DNA of 64,000 nt, from contig BSBM01000307.1 of NCBI GenBank assembly GCA_027924585.1, positions 9,880,001 through 9,944,000 of the forward strand, written 5' to 3'. Made by a program: the position numbers and the translations under genes. The notes below the pieces were generated by a model. That model worked only from the letters and a program-made list of their open reading frames with translations. It made no database searches and was not told where the DNA came from. Source of the stretch: Larix kaempferi (taxonomy: Eukaryota > Streptophyta > Pinopsida > Pinales > Pinaceae). Shown here in pieces: positions 1 through 10,101 of the stretch (its first letter is position 1; every line of letters starts with the position of its first letter).

Positions 1-755
1 AACATTAGCCTTCTAAGGGTCGAAATCCTCTCAATAGATTCAATAGATTTTCATTTAGGAAATATTCCACATTTGCCACTTGTCTCCTAGTTCCAACCTT
101 CCATCTTCTCCCAAATTCGATTTTGAGTCTCTTTGGCTTCTCCAACTCCCAAATTCGCCTTCTTTGAGCCTATTTTTGGGGCTGACATGTCATAGTGGTC
201 AGATGTCAGAGGTCAGGTCTGCAATGTGTCATAGTTGTCATAGATGCTCCATCATTGGTGTCATAGGGGCTAGGGAATCTAGCCCAAGTGTCCACAAACT
301 TCCACTTTGACTCTTTATCTTCCATGGAGGTTACCAATCCTTCCAAATTCGACCTAAGATGCTCAATGACATGTGTTATGACTTACCAACTCACCCAAGA
401 GTGTTCACATTCCCTTTAATTCGAATTTGCAAAAGAGAGATACCATGTATTATGAAAAATCAAGCTAGTGTGGGTCCCACATCCTCCATATGTCTCCAAA
501 ACCATTTGTCACTTAGGATTTCTCTTGAATTTCTTTATTCACTCTATTTATTAAATACTTGAACCCTTCTAATGTCTAAACATCATTTACTATCCCCCTT
601 ATTCCAAATCCCAAAGCTTCCACCCCAAACCTAGGAAACTAGTAATTTTCCTCCTTGGCAATTATTTGACCCTTAACATCAATTTTACAAACTCTAATGA
701 ATATGGCTAATGTGATTAGGCCATTGTGACCCAATTCCAAATTTGGGACATGACA
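1..755 (-). repeat. N1 3' LTR (partial, cut by window edge)
   Basis: Matches 4735-5489 with four mismatches (near 118, 565, 584 and 645), all C/T or G/A. It ends at GGGACATGACA and is preceded, in element orientation, by a purine tract. The last 38 codons of the N1 ORF lie in it. Confidence 0.9.
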
Positions 756-3410
756 AATCCTCCCTTCCCAATATTGCTTGTCCTCAGGCAATTTCAAGCA
801 TGGGTGTTGAAGAACCTGCTTTCTGTATAATTCTTTGAAGTTGCCATTGAATTGCCAAACCTTGAGTCTTTGAGTTTCCATGAATATTTTAGAGAGGAAC
901 CACCATGCTTGCTGCTGCACTACTCTTATTAAAATCACTTTATTAAGTAGGGAGTCCATCTCCCATGCTTCTTGCTTCCCCAAAAAAAATGAAACCAATG
1001 AGACAAAAATTATTCCAGGGTCCCATTGCTTGTATTGCACCCGAACAATTAAGAGTGCTCTCCAACCTACACCATTAGATAAGAGGATTCCTGGATCCCA
1101 TTTTCTTGTATGCATTATTCCAAACATCATGAGTACCAAATATATATCATCAAAGTACATAAAAACATAATGAAAATGTACATCAAGGATATGCTTCATC
1201 AAAGAGTCATGAAAGTGCTTATACCTCCAAGCAAGTAGACCACCATTTTCCAAGTGCATACAAGCTTCAAGTGACCAATCAAATCTGCTCCAATGACATA
1301 GGTGAGGATCCCATGTCCTATAATGCTGCTCCAAAAGGATGTGATATGCATCAAAATATTCAGCCATGTATTCTTTCATCCAATAAGGGAATGAAGAATC
1401 TCCACTAGAATCTGAACCAAATAATGAGCAGAAAAAACAAGGAGACTTCAAATGACTCAAAGAAGTCTCACCCATACATCCATGAATGTGAGAATCATAA
1501 AGATGTAACAAAGTATGTGGCTGCCAACAAAAATGTTCTCCCATCATAAATCTATTCATCCAAGTGTTGGATGAAGTTCCTCTAACATCAAATGAACCCA
1601 GTGTTGAGCAAGAAAAACCATGAGTATTCAAGTGACTCAAATCCATATCATAGGTGCATCCATGTAGATGTGAATCATCATAAAGTGACAAATTATGCTG
1701 CTGCAAATGTGAATAAGAATGTGCTCCAACCATGTCATCATAAAAGTTAAATCTAGGAGTTCCATACTCCTCATGTGGCACCATCAAAAAGAACCCTTTC
1801 ACCCATACTTCATTGAGACTAACACTGCAAAACATGGAATTGTAGGATGTAGGAGAATGTACTAACTCACCCAAATGATCAAAAAGTTCAGGAGTTTCAT
1901 CATGGGAAGGATCCATGTGGGTAGTATCATGCAGCTCCTTCAAAAGTGTGAACTCTTTGTCATAGTTTGGTTCCAATGTAGAGGAATCATGCTCTTCTTT
2001 AAAAATTGCATAACCTTCATCAAGAGGCAATTTAAATTCCTCTTCCACCACATCAAGTGTTTGGATCTCTTCAAGTTCATCTTCAAACACACCAAGAACA
2101 TTCAAATTTTCACATTTCTCATGATCCACCATGTCATGAGAATCCTCCAAACAATCTACCATTTGATAATCTGAAACATAGGAGGAAAAACAAGTATCTT
2201 GCAACTTTTCAAGAAGTTGCTCATTTTGAATTGTGAGCTTATGAATATCCTCATTATTCTTCAAGTATGCATCATGTAACAATTCATTAAGCTCAAACAA
2301 ATGGTTTCTATCAAAAATCAAAGACATGAAATTACCTTTGATGTGGCACATTGCTCTTTGAATCTTCTCCATGTCTTCAAGGAAGGATGTTTCCTCCAAT
2401 GAAGTAGCTCTCCAACAAGAATTTGACACCAATGCTTGAGTGTCATGGAGAATGCTGAGGGACTCTTGGATATTATTTTCATTCATCTTTAAGGACCCTT
2501 CAAGAAAATGAGGCTCTTGCAAATGAACCTCCTCATCTTCTTCAATTTTTCTTGGACCAACTTCATGAAGCTCAAGTGGTGATGGGGAAGTTGATCTTGG
2601 TTCTTCTTCAACCGCTACAAGGTCTTCATTATCATGCTTAATGAAACTTGTACTTGTAGAAACACTTTCAAAAGTGATCTCTATGTCACCAACATAGAGG
2701 TGTGAGCACCCATCAGTAGGTACTCCTTCATAGTTTAAGCATCCATCAGTAGATGCTCTTTGGTTCATGTCTAAGCTAGAAGGTGTCTCGAAATGATCTT
2801 CCATATTTTCACTATAATATTCTTCATGCTCTTGTGATGTCTCTTCCTTTTGCTCATTAAAGCAAGCTGATGCATTTTGCCCCTTGTTTTCCTTAGGATC
2901 AATATATTTGGAATCTCTTCTTGAATAAATCTCAAAAGCTCTCCTCAAGGAGGACATCATTTCATGCACACATATATGATACTCGCTCCAAGGGTTTTTA
3001 CAAGAAGGGCATAAACCTTTCTTCACTAACTCCACATCTTCATTTTTGGGCCTATTTTCAAAAACATGTTCAGCATAGTACTCAAAAGACATGGCATTTT
3101 GTGTATTTTTGCTAAAAGCAAGATATTCTTGATATTTTTGATATTGTTGGGGCAAGGTTTTATATTTTGCTCTCCATCTTTGGAACTCACTCATAGAATT
3201 ATCCTTGGTTGGTGTGACACACTCATATTCATCAGATTTAAAGTCATAAGAATAATCTTCATTTCTCTTGAAATTGTAAGAAGTGTTGCATGATGGCACC
3301 TCTTCCTCATACCATTCACATTCTGTTTCATATTGCTCATAAGCATCTGCATATTCCTCATAAGAATTGTACTCATAGGATTCATAATAATAGTAAGACA
3401 TGGCTGCCAA
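639..3410 (-). CDS. N1-encoded 923-aa protein of unknown function
   Basis: One uninterrupted 923-codon frame fills the whole N1 interior. I recognise no known family. The N-terminus (about 1-65) is tyrosine- and acid-rich. Residues 134-149 hold a possible zinc-binding CX2CX7HXCXH. Residues 150-520 are acidic with helical, heptad-like stretches (about 340-405). Two similar 46-residue units follow (about 577-622 and 637-682), each opening LYD..H.HGC. The part after 700 is Trp-rich with a repeated WDPGI motif (771 and 797). Residues 886-923 are encoded in the 3' LTR, and the polypurine tract is itself coding. The start is 44 nt inside the primer site; Met4 is an alternative start. An open frame this long, among decayed neighbours, fits a recent insertion and possibly a protein needed by the element family. 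A gag-like structural role is a guess only. Confidence 0.75.
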   Translation of the reverse strand: MAAMSYYYYESYEYNSYEEYADAYEQYETECEWYEEEVPSCNTSYNFKRNEDYSYDFKSDEYECVTPTKDNSMSEFQRWRAKYKTLPQQYQKYQEYLAFSKNTQNAMSFEYYAEHVFENRPKNEDVELVKKGLCPSCKNPWSEYHICVHEMMSSLRRAFEIYSRRDSKYIDPKENKGQNASACFNEQKEETSQEHEEYYSENMEDHFETPSSLDMNQRASTDGCLNYEGVPTDGCSHLYVGDIEITFESVSTSTSFIKHDNEDLVAVEEEPRSTSPSPLELHEVGPRKIEEDEEVHLQEPHFLEGSLKMNENNIQESLSILHDTQALVSNSCWRATSLEETSFLEDMEKIQRAMCHIKGNFMSLIFDRNHLFELNELLHDAYLKNNEDIHKLTIQNEQLLEKLQDTCFSSYVSDYQMVDCLEDSHDMVDHEKCENLNVLGVFEDELEEIQTLDVVEEEFKLPLDEGYAIFKEEHDSSTLEPNYDKEFTLLKELHDTTHMDPSHDETPELFDHLGELVHSPTSYNSMFCSVSLNEVWVKGFFLMVPHEEYGTPRFNFYDDMVGAHSYSHLQQHNLSLYDDSHLHGCTYDMDLSHLNTHGFSCSTLGSFDVRGTSSNTWMNRFMMGEHFCWQPHTLLHLYDSHIHGCMGETSLSHLKSPCFFCSLFGSDSSGDSSFPYWMKEYMAEYFDAYHILLEQHYRTWDPHLCHWSRFDWSLEACMHLENGGLLAWRYKHFHDSLMKHILDVHFHYVFMYFDDIYLVLMMFGIMHTRKWDPGILLSNGVGWRALLIVRVQYKQWDPGIIFVSLVSFFLGKQEAWEMDSLLNKVILIRVVQQQAWWFLSKIFMETQRLKVWQFNGNFKELYRKQVLQHPCLKLPEDKQYWEGRICHVPNLELGHNGLITLAIFIRVCKIDVKGQIIAKEENY
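756..769 (-). other. N1 polypurine tract
   Basis: On the minus strand GGGAAGGGAGGATT lies directly before the 3' LTR start TGTCATGTCCC. This is the normal place for plus-strand DNA priming. It overlaps the N1 ORF, where it encodes W-E-G-R. Confidence 0.85.
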
Positions 3411-3454
3411 TTATTCTTGAATGTATGTACCTAATACACAGGTGCAAGGACCAT

Positions 3455-3466
3455 GCTCTGATACCA
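3455..3466 (-). other. N1 primer-binding site (initiator tRNA-Met)
   Basis: Minus strand TGGTATCAGAGC, the usual plant complement of the initiator tRNA-Met 3' end. It is one base inside the 5' LTR and fixes the element as minus strand. Confidence 0.92.
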
Positions 3467-3467
3467 C

Positions 3468-5489
3468 TGTAATGTCCCTTGTTAGGAATTTTATTAAAAT
3501 TGCAATTTTTCACTTTTTTCCTTGGTTCGACCTTTGACTAGTTTTGATCTCTAGGTCCCAAATTTGCCCCAAATGATCCCAAATCTTCTGAGAAGGTATA
3601 TGAATGATATTAGAACATAAATATGTGTTTCAGGGATGCCTTTGTACCTTTAAAACACTTCTACAAATACTCTTTCAATTCTGGTCAATGTAGGTAACTT
3701 TACTAGTGATTTCCCTTTGACTAGTATTGGTCTCTAGGTCTCAAATTGACTCCAAATGCCTTCAAATATTCAAGGAAGGTTTATGAATGATATTAGGAAT
3801 TGAATATGATATTCAGGGATAACATATGGCCACCAAAAGACCTCTGCAAACTCTCTTAAGATTCTGGACCAAGTATGCAATTTTACTAGTAATTTGGGGT
3901 TCAAATCCCCCTGAGGTAAGTACTGAAAATGGCTTCCCAAATGCCTCCAAACCCACTCAAATTTATGAACAGAGGTATGTAATGTGTTAATTATGTTATT
4001 AAGGTCTCATATGCACCATTAATGGATTATTACAACTGTTCTCACCCTCTCCCATTCAACTGCAAAAATCCCCAATTCGACCCTTGGGGAAATGGCACTA
4101 TTTCACCTCCCAATACAACTAAACTGAGTAAAAATGCTTCAAATGCTCAAGTACAGTACATGAAACTTGTAGAAGACATCCATGGCAGTATATTGATCAC
4201 AAATATATCATAGAATCATCCATTCATTCGAAATCATCATCAATACATTGGTTCACAACAAGGTAGTGGGGAAATGGCATTGTTCTTCCATTAAAAATGC
4301 GATTTATACATTTCTACTTGGAATTTCGACCTGAAACTTTCTGGAGATGAAGAACAGAGTATTTAATTCATATTACAAAAGAAATGGGGCATTAGAAGCT
4401 CCCCCAAAGAGTACAATAGCTCACCAAAAACTCCCTCCCTCAAGGATCAAGAATATGCCATCAAAACTGGAAATGGTTGAAGGAGCGAGCTGCAATAGAA
4501 GAAACCATGAGCTGACCTGTAGCTTACATCTGCAAATAAAGACTCCATTAAAGCTCCAAATGAAAGGTCTGAATGGCATTTCCAATTGCCAACTTGGATG
4601 GGAATCTTTCACCCTCGAAATTGGCTAAGGCAAGAAACTAGTCATCCACTAGCTCTCCCTCTTCACAAATGCAATTGCAAATTCTACAAATGATCAAAAG
4701 CCATTCTCATACTTCATTTCTACATTTTATAACCAACATTAGCCTTCTAAGGGTCGAAATCCTCTCAATAGATTCAATAGATTTTCATTTAGGAAATATT
4801 CCACATTTGCCACTTGTCTCCTAGTTCCAACCTTCCATCTTCTCCCAAATTCAATTTTGAGTCTCTTTGGCTTCTCCAACTCCCAAATTCGCCTTCTTTG
4901 AGCCTATTTTTGGGGCTGACATGTCATAGTGGTCAGATGTCAGAGGTCAGGTCTGCAATGTGTCATAGTTGTCATAGATGCTCCATCATTGGTGTCATAG
5001 GGGCTAGGGAATCTAGCCCAAGTGTCCACAAACTTCCACTTTGACTCTTTATCTTCCATGGAGGTTACCAATCCTTCCAAATTCGACCTAAGATGCTCAA
5101 TGACATGTGTTATGACTTACCAACTCACCCAAGAGTGTTCACATTCCCTTTAATTCGAATTTGCAAAAGAGAGATACCATGTATTATGAAAAATCAAGCT
5201 AGTGTGGGTCCCACATCCTCCATATGTCTCCAAAACCATTTGTCACTTAGGATTTCTCTTGAATTTCTTTATTCACTCTATTTATTAAATACTTGAACCC
5301 TTTTAATGTCTAAACATCATTTATTATCCCCCTTATTCCAAATCCCAAAGCTTCCACCCCAAACCTAGGAAACTAGTAATTTTTCTCCTTGGCAATTATT
5401 TGACCCTTAACATCAATTTTACAAACTCTAATGAATATGGCTAATGTGATTAGGCCATTGTGACCCAATTCCAAATTTGGGACATGACA
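3468..5489 (-). repeat. N1 5' LTR (complete, 2022 bp)
   Basis: TG...CA ends with imperfect terminal inverted repeats of 11 bp. The right 755 bp equal the partial LTR at 1-755. It should carry the promoter for the N1 ORF, but I cannot place a convincing TATA box. The small ORFs inside it look like chance. Confidence 0.9.
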
Positions 5490-5579
5490 GACTTCAAAAG
5501 AACCGGTTATGATCCCAATTTTTGTTACACTTACATAGGATGTTGAAACCCAACTTCTCACCACATCTGTTGAGCCACC
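5490..5579 (+). pseudogene. Gypsy ORF3 fragment, upstream copy, first piece
   Basis: These 90 bp match 41759-41848 (the Pro/Ser/Thr-rich section of G1 ORF3) and resume after C1 at 11786. They are the bridge between the N1 and C1 insertions. Confidence 0.85.
5575..5579. repeat. C1 target-site duplication, left
   Basis: CCACC, repeated at 11786-11790. The paralogous empty site at 41844-41848 has CCACC once. Confidence 0.93.
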
Positions 5580-6143
5580 TGTTAGATTTTGAGCATTAAT
5601 TCAGCATACTTTAGGATCTTTACTAAGATAATAACATGTATAGCATATCAACCATATCAAGCATGTATCAAGCATAGCAAGGAATCACATAATAAAATGG
5701 ACACACAGAGTTTCACTGGGGAAAACCATAAAGGTGAAAAATCCCACAACTTCCTCAGAGACAGAAAGAACAATGATACAACCAAATTACAAGAGATGGT
5801 CTTCTACTAGCAACTACTCCTCCTCCTCAATCAGTGCGCCACTTTCTGAGTGATGTAAGAGTGAGTAATGAGATGATCAAATAGAGATCTCCTGATCTCT
5901 ATTTATACATGACCTGACCTGCCTAATAACCTAGCAGGGCCAACTTGTCTAACTCAGTCTAATAACCCATGGTTACATTAATCCGGGACGACCTCACACT
6001 TGGTGGTCTAATAACCCATCACAGCAAGTTACGACACTTGTCAATACAAATGACGACACTTCCATATAGAGGAATAATACCATCTCTATAGGAGTATAAT
6101 ATACATAGGTGAAATACATTCCGAAGTTATATATACATCAACA
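5580..6143 (-). repeat. C1 3' LTR
   Basis: TGTTAGATTT... to ...CATCAACA, 564 bp, paired with 11222-11785. A TATA-like TATAAATAG is present on the minus strand near 5898-5906. Confidence 0.93.
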
Positions 6144-6152
6144 CTCCCTCTT
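6144..6152 (-). other. C1 polypurine tract
   Basis: Minus strand AAGAGGGAG directly before the 3' LTR start TGTTGATG. The same tract lies beside the C3 and C4 LTRs. Confidence 0.85.
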
Positions 6153-7043
6153 AACTAGGAAGGTATTTCTTGACACAGATCTGCTAGCACAAATTTTCTT
6201 CTCTAGATCATCGTCATAGGAAGTTCTACAGAGCCAGTCCTTTTTCATACTAGATGTAGGCCCGCCACCTGCAGGTCTTCATCATCTACAGAGCCAGCCC
6301 TTTTTCATGCTGGATGAACATCATCAACATCTCTACGAGCAAGCCATTAAGTAGGTACACCTTAGGACTGATTACACTGCCTCTACAAAACCTTCAATAT
6401 CTCCCAGGACTGATCATATGCCTCTACAAAACCTGTGTACCATACTGTCACATCATCGTCTTTAGATCATCGTCATCGTCCACGGAGCACAACCCAGATG
6501 CACACACACAACACTTACACTCACCAGCATGGGAGGACCAACCTACTACCATCTGTGAAAGGCTCACAACACTTACATCAATGACCATGGGAGTACCAAC
6601 CTACCACCATGTCGGAATGGCACATCACTTACATCAACGACCATGGGAGGACCAACCTACCACCATGTCGGAATGGCACAACACTTACATCAACGACCAT
6701 GGGAGGACCAACCTACAACAATGTCGGAATGGCCCAGCACTTATATCTTACCATGGGAGGACCAACCTACCACCATGTAAGAATGGCTCCATCTCTTACA
6801 TCTTACCATGGGAGGACCAACCTACCACCATGTAAGAATGGCTCCAGCCCTTCTATCTACACCATAGGAGGACCAACCTACCAGTATGTGAGAATGGCTC
6901 GAGCCCTTATATCTACACCATAGGAGGACCAACCTACCACTATGTGAGAATGGCTCGTGTGCATCTATGTCTCCAGACTCATCACTTCCCCTTGGAAGGT
7001 ATCTCGATCTGAAGTACACCAAGTCTCCCTCTGAAGTATTCAA
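6153..7043 (-). other. C1 3' untranslated region
   Basis: Non-coding stretch between the RNase H end and the purine tract. It contains the minisatellite at 6527-6960. The plus-strand open frames across it arise from the repeat. Confidence 0.75.
6527..6960. repeat. C1 3'-UTR minisatellite (about 8 units of 54-58 bp)
   Basis: Units starting near 6528, 6585, 6641, 6697, 6751, 6806, 6862 and 6918 share a core like CCATGGGAGGACCAACCTAC followed by GAATGGC. Units diverge gradually along the array (CATGGG to CATAGG, GTCGG to GTGAG), as in slippage-grown arrays. No spacer/repeat split, so not CRISPR-like. Confidence 0.9.
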
Positions 7044-8617
7044 ACATCACTCTGGCAAGCGGCTTGGTCAACACATCGGCTATCTGCTCATCTGTCGCAA
7101 CATACAAGAGCTTCACTGCTCCTCTCTACACCATATCCCTGATATAGTGATACTTGATCTCAATGTGCTTCGACTTGTCATGGAACACTGGGTTCTCCGA
7201 CAACTTCACACAACTCTGATTGTCGCAATATATACAAGTAGCACTCAACTGGAGATCAAACAAATCAGACAATAGCTTCCTAAGCCATACTGCCTCACAA
7301 CTAGCCGAACAAGCTACGACATACTCTGCTTTGGTTGTACTCAGTGCCACACAGGACTTCTTCCTGCTAAGCCAAGAGATCATACCGGATCCCATACTAA
7401 AGCAGCACCCCGAAGTCCTCTTCTGATCAATGGCACTGCCTTCCCAATCCGAATCAACACAACCCTCCAGGTTAAACTTTTGATTCACCTCATACTGGAG
7501 CCCATAGTCAACTATACCCTTCAAGTACCTTAGAATATGCTTTGCAGCTATCAGGCGAACATGTCTCGGATCTGTCAAGTACTGGCTCAAGGTGTTCACC
7601 GCAAAGCAGATATCTGGTCTTGTATTCGTCAGGTACATCAAGGACCCAATCATCTGACGATACATCGTAGCATCAACCGGCTCAGATGAAGCATCACACA
7701 GAAGCTTTAGGTTCAATGCCATAGGTGTGGCCATGGCCTTGCAGTCCATCATCCCGAACCTCTTCAGGATCTCTACTGCATACTTCCCTTGTCCAAGGAA
7801 GATTCCATTTGCACTCTACCACACCTCCATACCAAGAAAGTAGTGCATCATACCCAAGTCCTTCATCTCGAACTCGGCAGCAAGCTTCCTCTTTGTGTCG
7901 GCAATCAACCTATCCTCATCTATTACAAACAGGTCATCCACATAGAATAGTAGTATCACTGGATTTCCTTCCTCAACCTTGTACTAAAGGGTGGAAATCC
8001 GATTTACTCTTATTAAAGCCCAAACTAGATAGGAAGCCATCTATTCTTCCATACCAGGTCCTGGGTCCCTATTTCAAACAATACAGGGATTTCTTAAGTT
8101 TGCACACATGTGACTCTCGATCATGTGTCTCAAACCTGAGTGGCTGCTCCACATACACTTCCTCTTCAACTACACCATTCAAGAAGGCTATCTTGACATC
8201 CATCTGGTGTACCTTCCATTTCATCACTATAGCCAGAGCAAGTACTAATCTAATGGAAGTGTATATGGCCACAAGAGCAAAGGTCTCTTCATAATCAATC
8301 CCTTCTTTCTGGGAGAAGCCACGAGCTACAAACCTTGCCTTATATATTTCTATGCTGCCATCTGCAACATGCTTGATCTTATAGATCCACTTGGAATTCA
8401 CCACAGACTTTCCATCTGGTCTTGGGACCACATCCCAAATATCATTCTTCATGATCGACAGATCATGGCATTCTTCCATTACTTCATCCCGGATCTTGAG
8501 AACTTCAATATCTTCAATAGATAGCTTTTCTTTGAACAAATGTTGTAGTCCTTTTTTTGTATGTGATGGCACACGGTCTTTCCTACAAGACAAGTTCAAT
8601 TGCATGATTAGAAACAT
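7044..8617 (-). pseudogene. C1 reverse transcriptase-RNase H (copia), broken
   Basis: RT N-terminal half (8069-8617) has the copia [15 protein letters not shown] block and the KIAFLNG block. The YVDDL catalytic box lies in a shifted frame near 7930-7945. The frame at 7126-7752 holds the MATPM and NTRPDICFAV blocks and then RNase H with VDSDWEGS, KAEYV and CDNQS (three catalytic acids). The end, with VADVLTKPLA-like sequence, runs to about 7050 after a stop at 7126. At least two frameshifts and several stops prevent an intact enzyme. Confidence 0.9.
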
Positions 8618-9116
8618 CTTATATATTTCAGAACAAATTCTTACTCATAAAGACATATGTCATACAGTCATGCAATTATCTTAGCCAATGCTTCAATACA
8701 ACATTTATCCATATTCTGTAACTTTCTAGATGCCTTCCATCTCTACCAGAACATTGTTAAGAGTTTGCACTACTCCCAACATGTCAGCAAAGAGGTTTCA
8801 TTCTAGATAAGTAGCAATGGAATGTTGTACAGTGCCATAGGCCACTTACCCATCACTATATTAGTAGTATCTTGTTCATTAATGCAAATATCCTAATATG
8901 CATAATACACATCCTAACTTTAGGAACATAAGTATGTACATAACTAAACAACATGATATATATAATAAATGACAATTCAAATGCTTATCTTTGTTTGTTT
9001 ATTGGGTGGACTCCCTCTGAATCTTTGCTTCCTTGCAGGATCTACTGGAGTCTGAATCTAAAGTAGCTTCTTCTACTCCTTTTTGTTGTGGATTGTAAGG
9101 AGTGGTCAACTCCCTC
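8618..9116 (-). other. Non-coding spacer replacing integrase C-terminus in C1
   Basis: No pol coding is visible. The segment is alignable to 56175-56570 (C3) and 62852-63246 (C4). On the minus strand its RT-side end reads CTTGTCTTGTAG/GAAAG (junction near 8582), like a 3' splice site. The integrase C-terminal region expected in copia is absent. Confidence 0.7.
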
Positions 9117-9470
9117 TTAATCCCTACATAACTTCTTGAAGTCCTTTGAAGTTAATTTTCCACCATTGTCGGATCTACATATCTTGATATTCTTTTCAGT
9201 GTGGTTTTCTATCAAGGCTTTGAATTCCTTGAATTTGTTGAATACTTCATCCTTGTTCTTCAAGAAATAAGTCCAAGTCTTCCTAGAGAAATCATCAATG
9301 AAAGAACCATAGTATACATACCCACTTAGAGAACTAGATAACATCGGACTGCATACATCAGAGTGGACAATTCCTTTTTCCTTACTTGCTTGAAAATTCC
9401 TTCTTTGTGTTCTTTCCTTTTGCACATCCTTTGCAAATGCCTTCATTCTTTGTCTAGATTTCAGGAACAT
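9117..9470 (-). pseudogene. C1 integrase core, truncated
   Basis: Copia integrase core with the first catalytic Asp in HSDVCSP, the second in CRSDNGG, and the block YYGSFIDDFSRKTW. The zinc-binding HHCC domain in front is mostly missing, and the catalytic Glu region and C-terminus behind are lost. C4 shows the fuller version of this domain. Confidence 0.85.
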
Positions 9471-9480
9471 AAAGTAGATT

Positions 9481-10068
9481 TCAGGAGAGTAGATTCTTCT
9501 TGAGACCTAGAACATAAAGTACATCTTTCATCTTCATAGACTTTCCAGAGTCTAGCTTATAGGAGGCTTCACCACTTCCTTTTATTGGATATTGGTAGTC
9601 ATCCCCAAGTTTCACCTTGTGGGGTGATTCATGTTCAGATAGGTTCATAAAGGATTCCTTGAATCCTGTCATGTGTTTAGAAACCCCACTATCTATAAGC
9701 CAATCATTACTTCCATGAGTAATGGTTCCAGTGAGAGCATAAATCAAAACATATTCTTCATCACTTGAAGAATCTTCACTATCTTCTCTAGCCCTCTTCC
9801 TGGGAAGTTCATCATCCTCTATAGCATGAGCATGATGTCTTCTTTTGATGTTCTTCTTCTTGTGAGAACCATCTTTCTTATTTCTGGGGTAGTCTCTGGA
9901 ATAGTGTCCCTTTTCATCACATGTATAGCAACGGGCATGGGACATGTTTCTTCGAATTCTGGGACTACCCCTCTGATTCTGATGTCTTTCTTTCTTGCCA
10001 TGATGGTGAGTCTTTTTGTCACGATGACTTTTGGAGTGTGATGTGAGAGCTTGGTCTTCATTCCCCAT
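9481..10068 (-). pseudogene. C1 gag zinc knuckle and aspartic protease
   Basis: A basic linker, then a retroviral-type zinc knuckle (residues 47-60, CX2CX4HX4Y; the last Cys is replaced by Tyr), an acidic-basic hinge, and the protease active site DSG at residues 126-128 in DWLIDSGVSKHM. The frame ends at LKKNLLS, where C3 continues to integrase. It continues the gag frame after a short break. Confidence 0.88.
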
Positions 10069-10101
10069 CTTCTCTTCTCAAGCTATAATTCGAGCTTCTT
10101 C

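Larger units (their letters stand above)
1..5489 (-). mobile_element. N1: young LTR element without pol, carrying one long unknown ORF
   Basis: Two direct repeats (1-755 and 4735-5489, offset 4734) flank an interior with a primer-binding site, a polypurine tract and one large minus-strand ORF. The right LTR is complete (3468-5489) and begins and ends with near-inverted TGTAATGTCCC / GGGACATGACA. By eye the visible 755 bp of the LTR pair differ at four positions, all transitions, so the insertion is recent. No gag, protease, RT, RNase H or integrase motif is visible in the 2.7-kb interior, so mobilisation would need enzymes in trans. It lies in a gypsy ORF3 copy; the right flank begins GACTT (5490-5494). 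The left flank is outside the window, so the target duplication cannot be checked. Confidence 0.88.

Noticed and set aside
1-562. Small plus-strand ORFs repeated at 80-562 and 4814-5296
   Set aside because: They lie in the N1 LTR pair, antisense to the element; repetition is due to the LTRs, not to coding constraint.
6314-6923. Plus-strand ORFs with repeated PWEDQPTT-type peptide
   Set aside because: They are produced by the C1 minisatellite read on the antisense strand; the repeat period is near a multiple of three in places only and there is no gene context.
6527-6960. CRISPR-like array
   Set aside because: Whole 54-58 bp units are related; there are no constant repeats with unique spacers, and the context is a plant retrotransposon.
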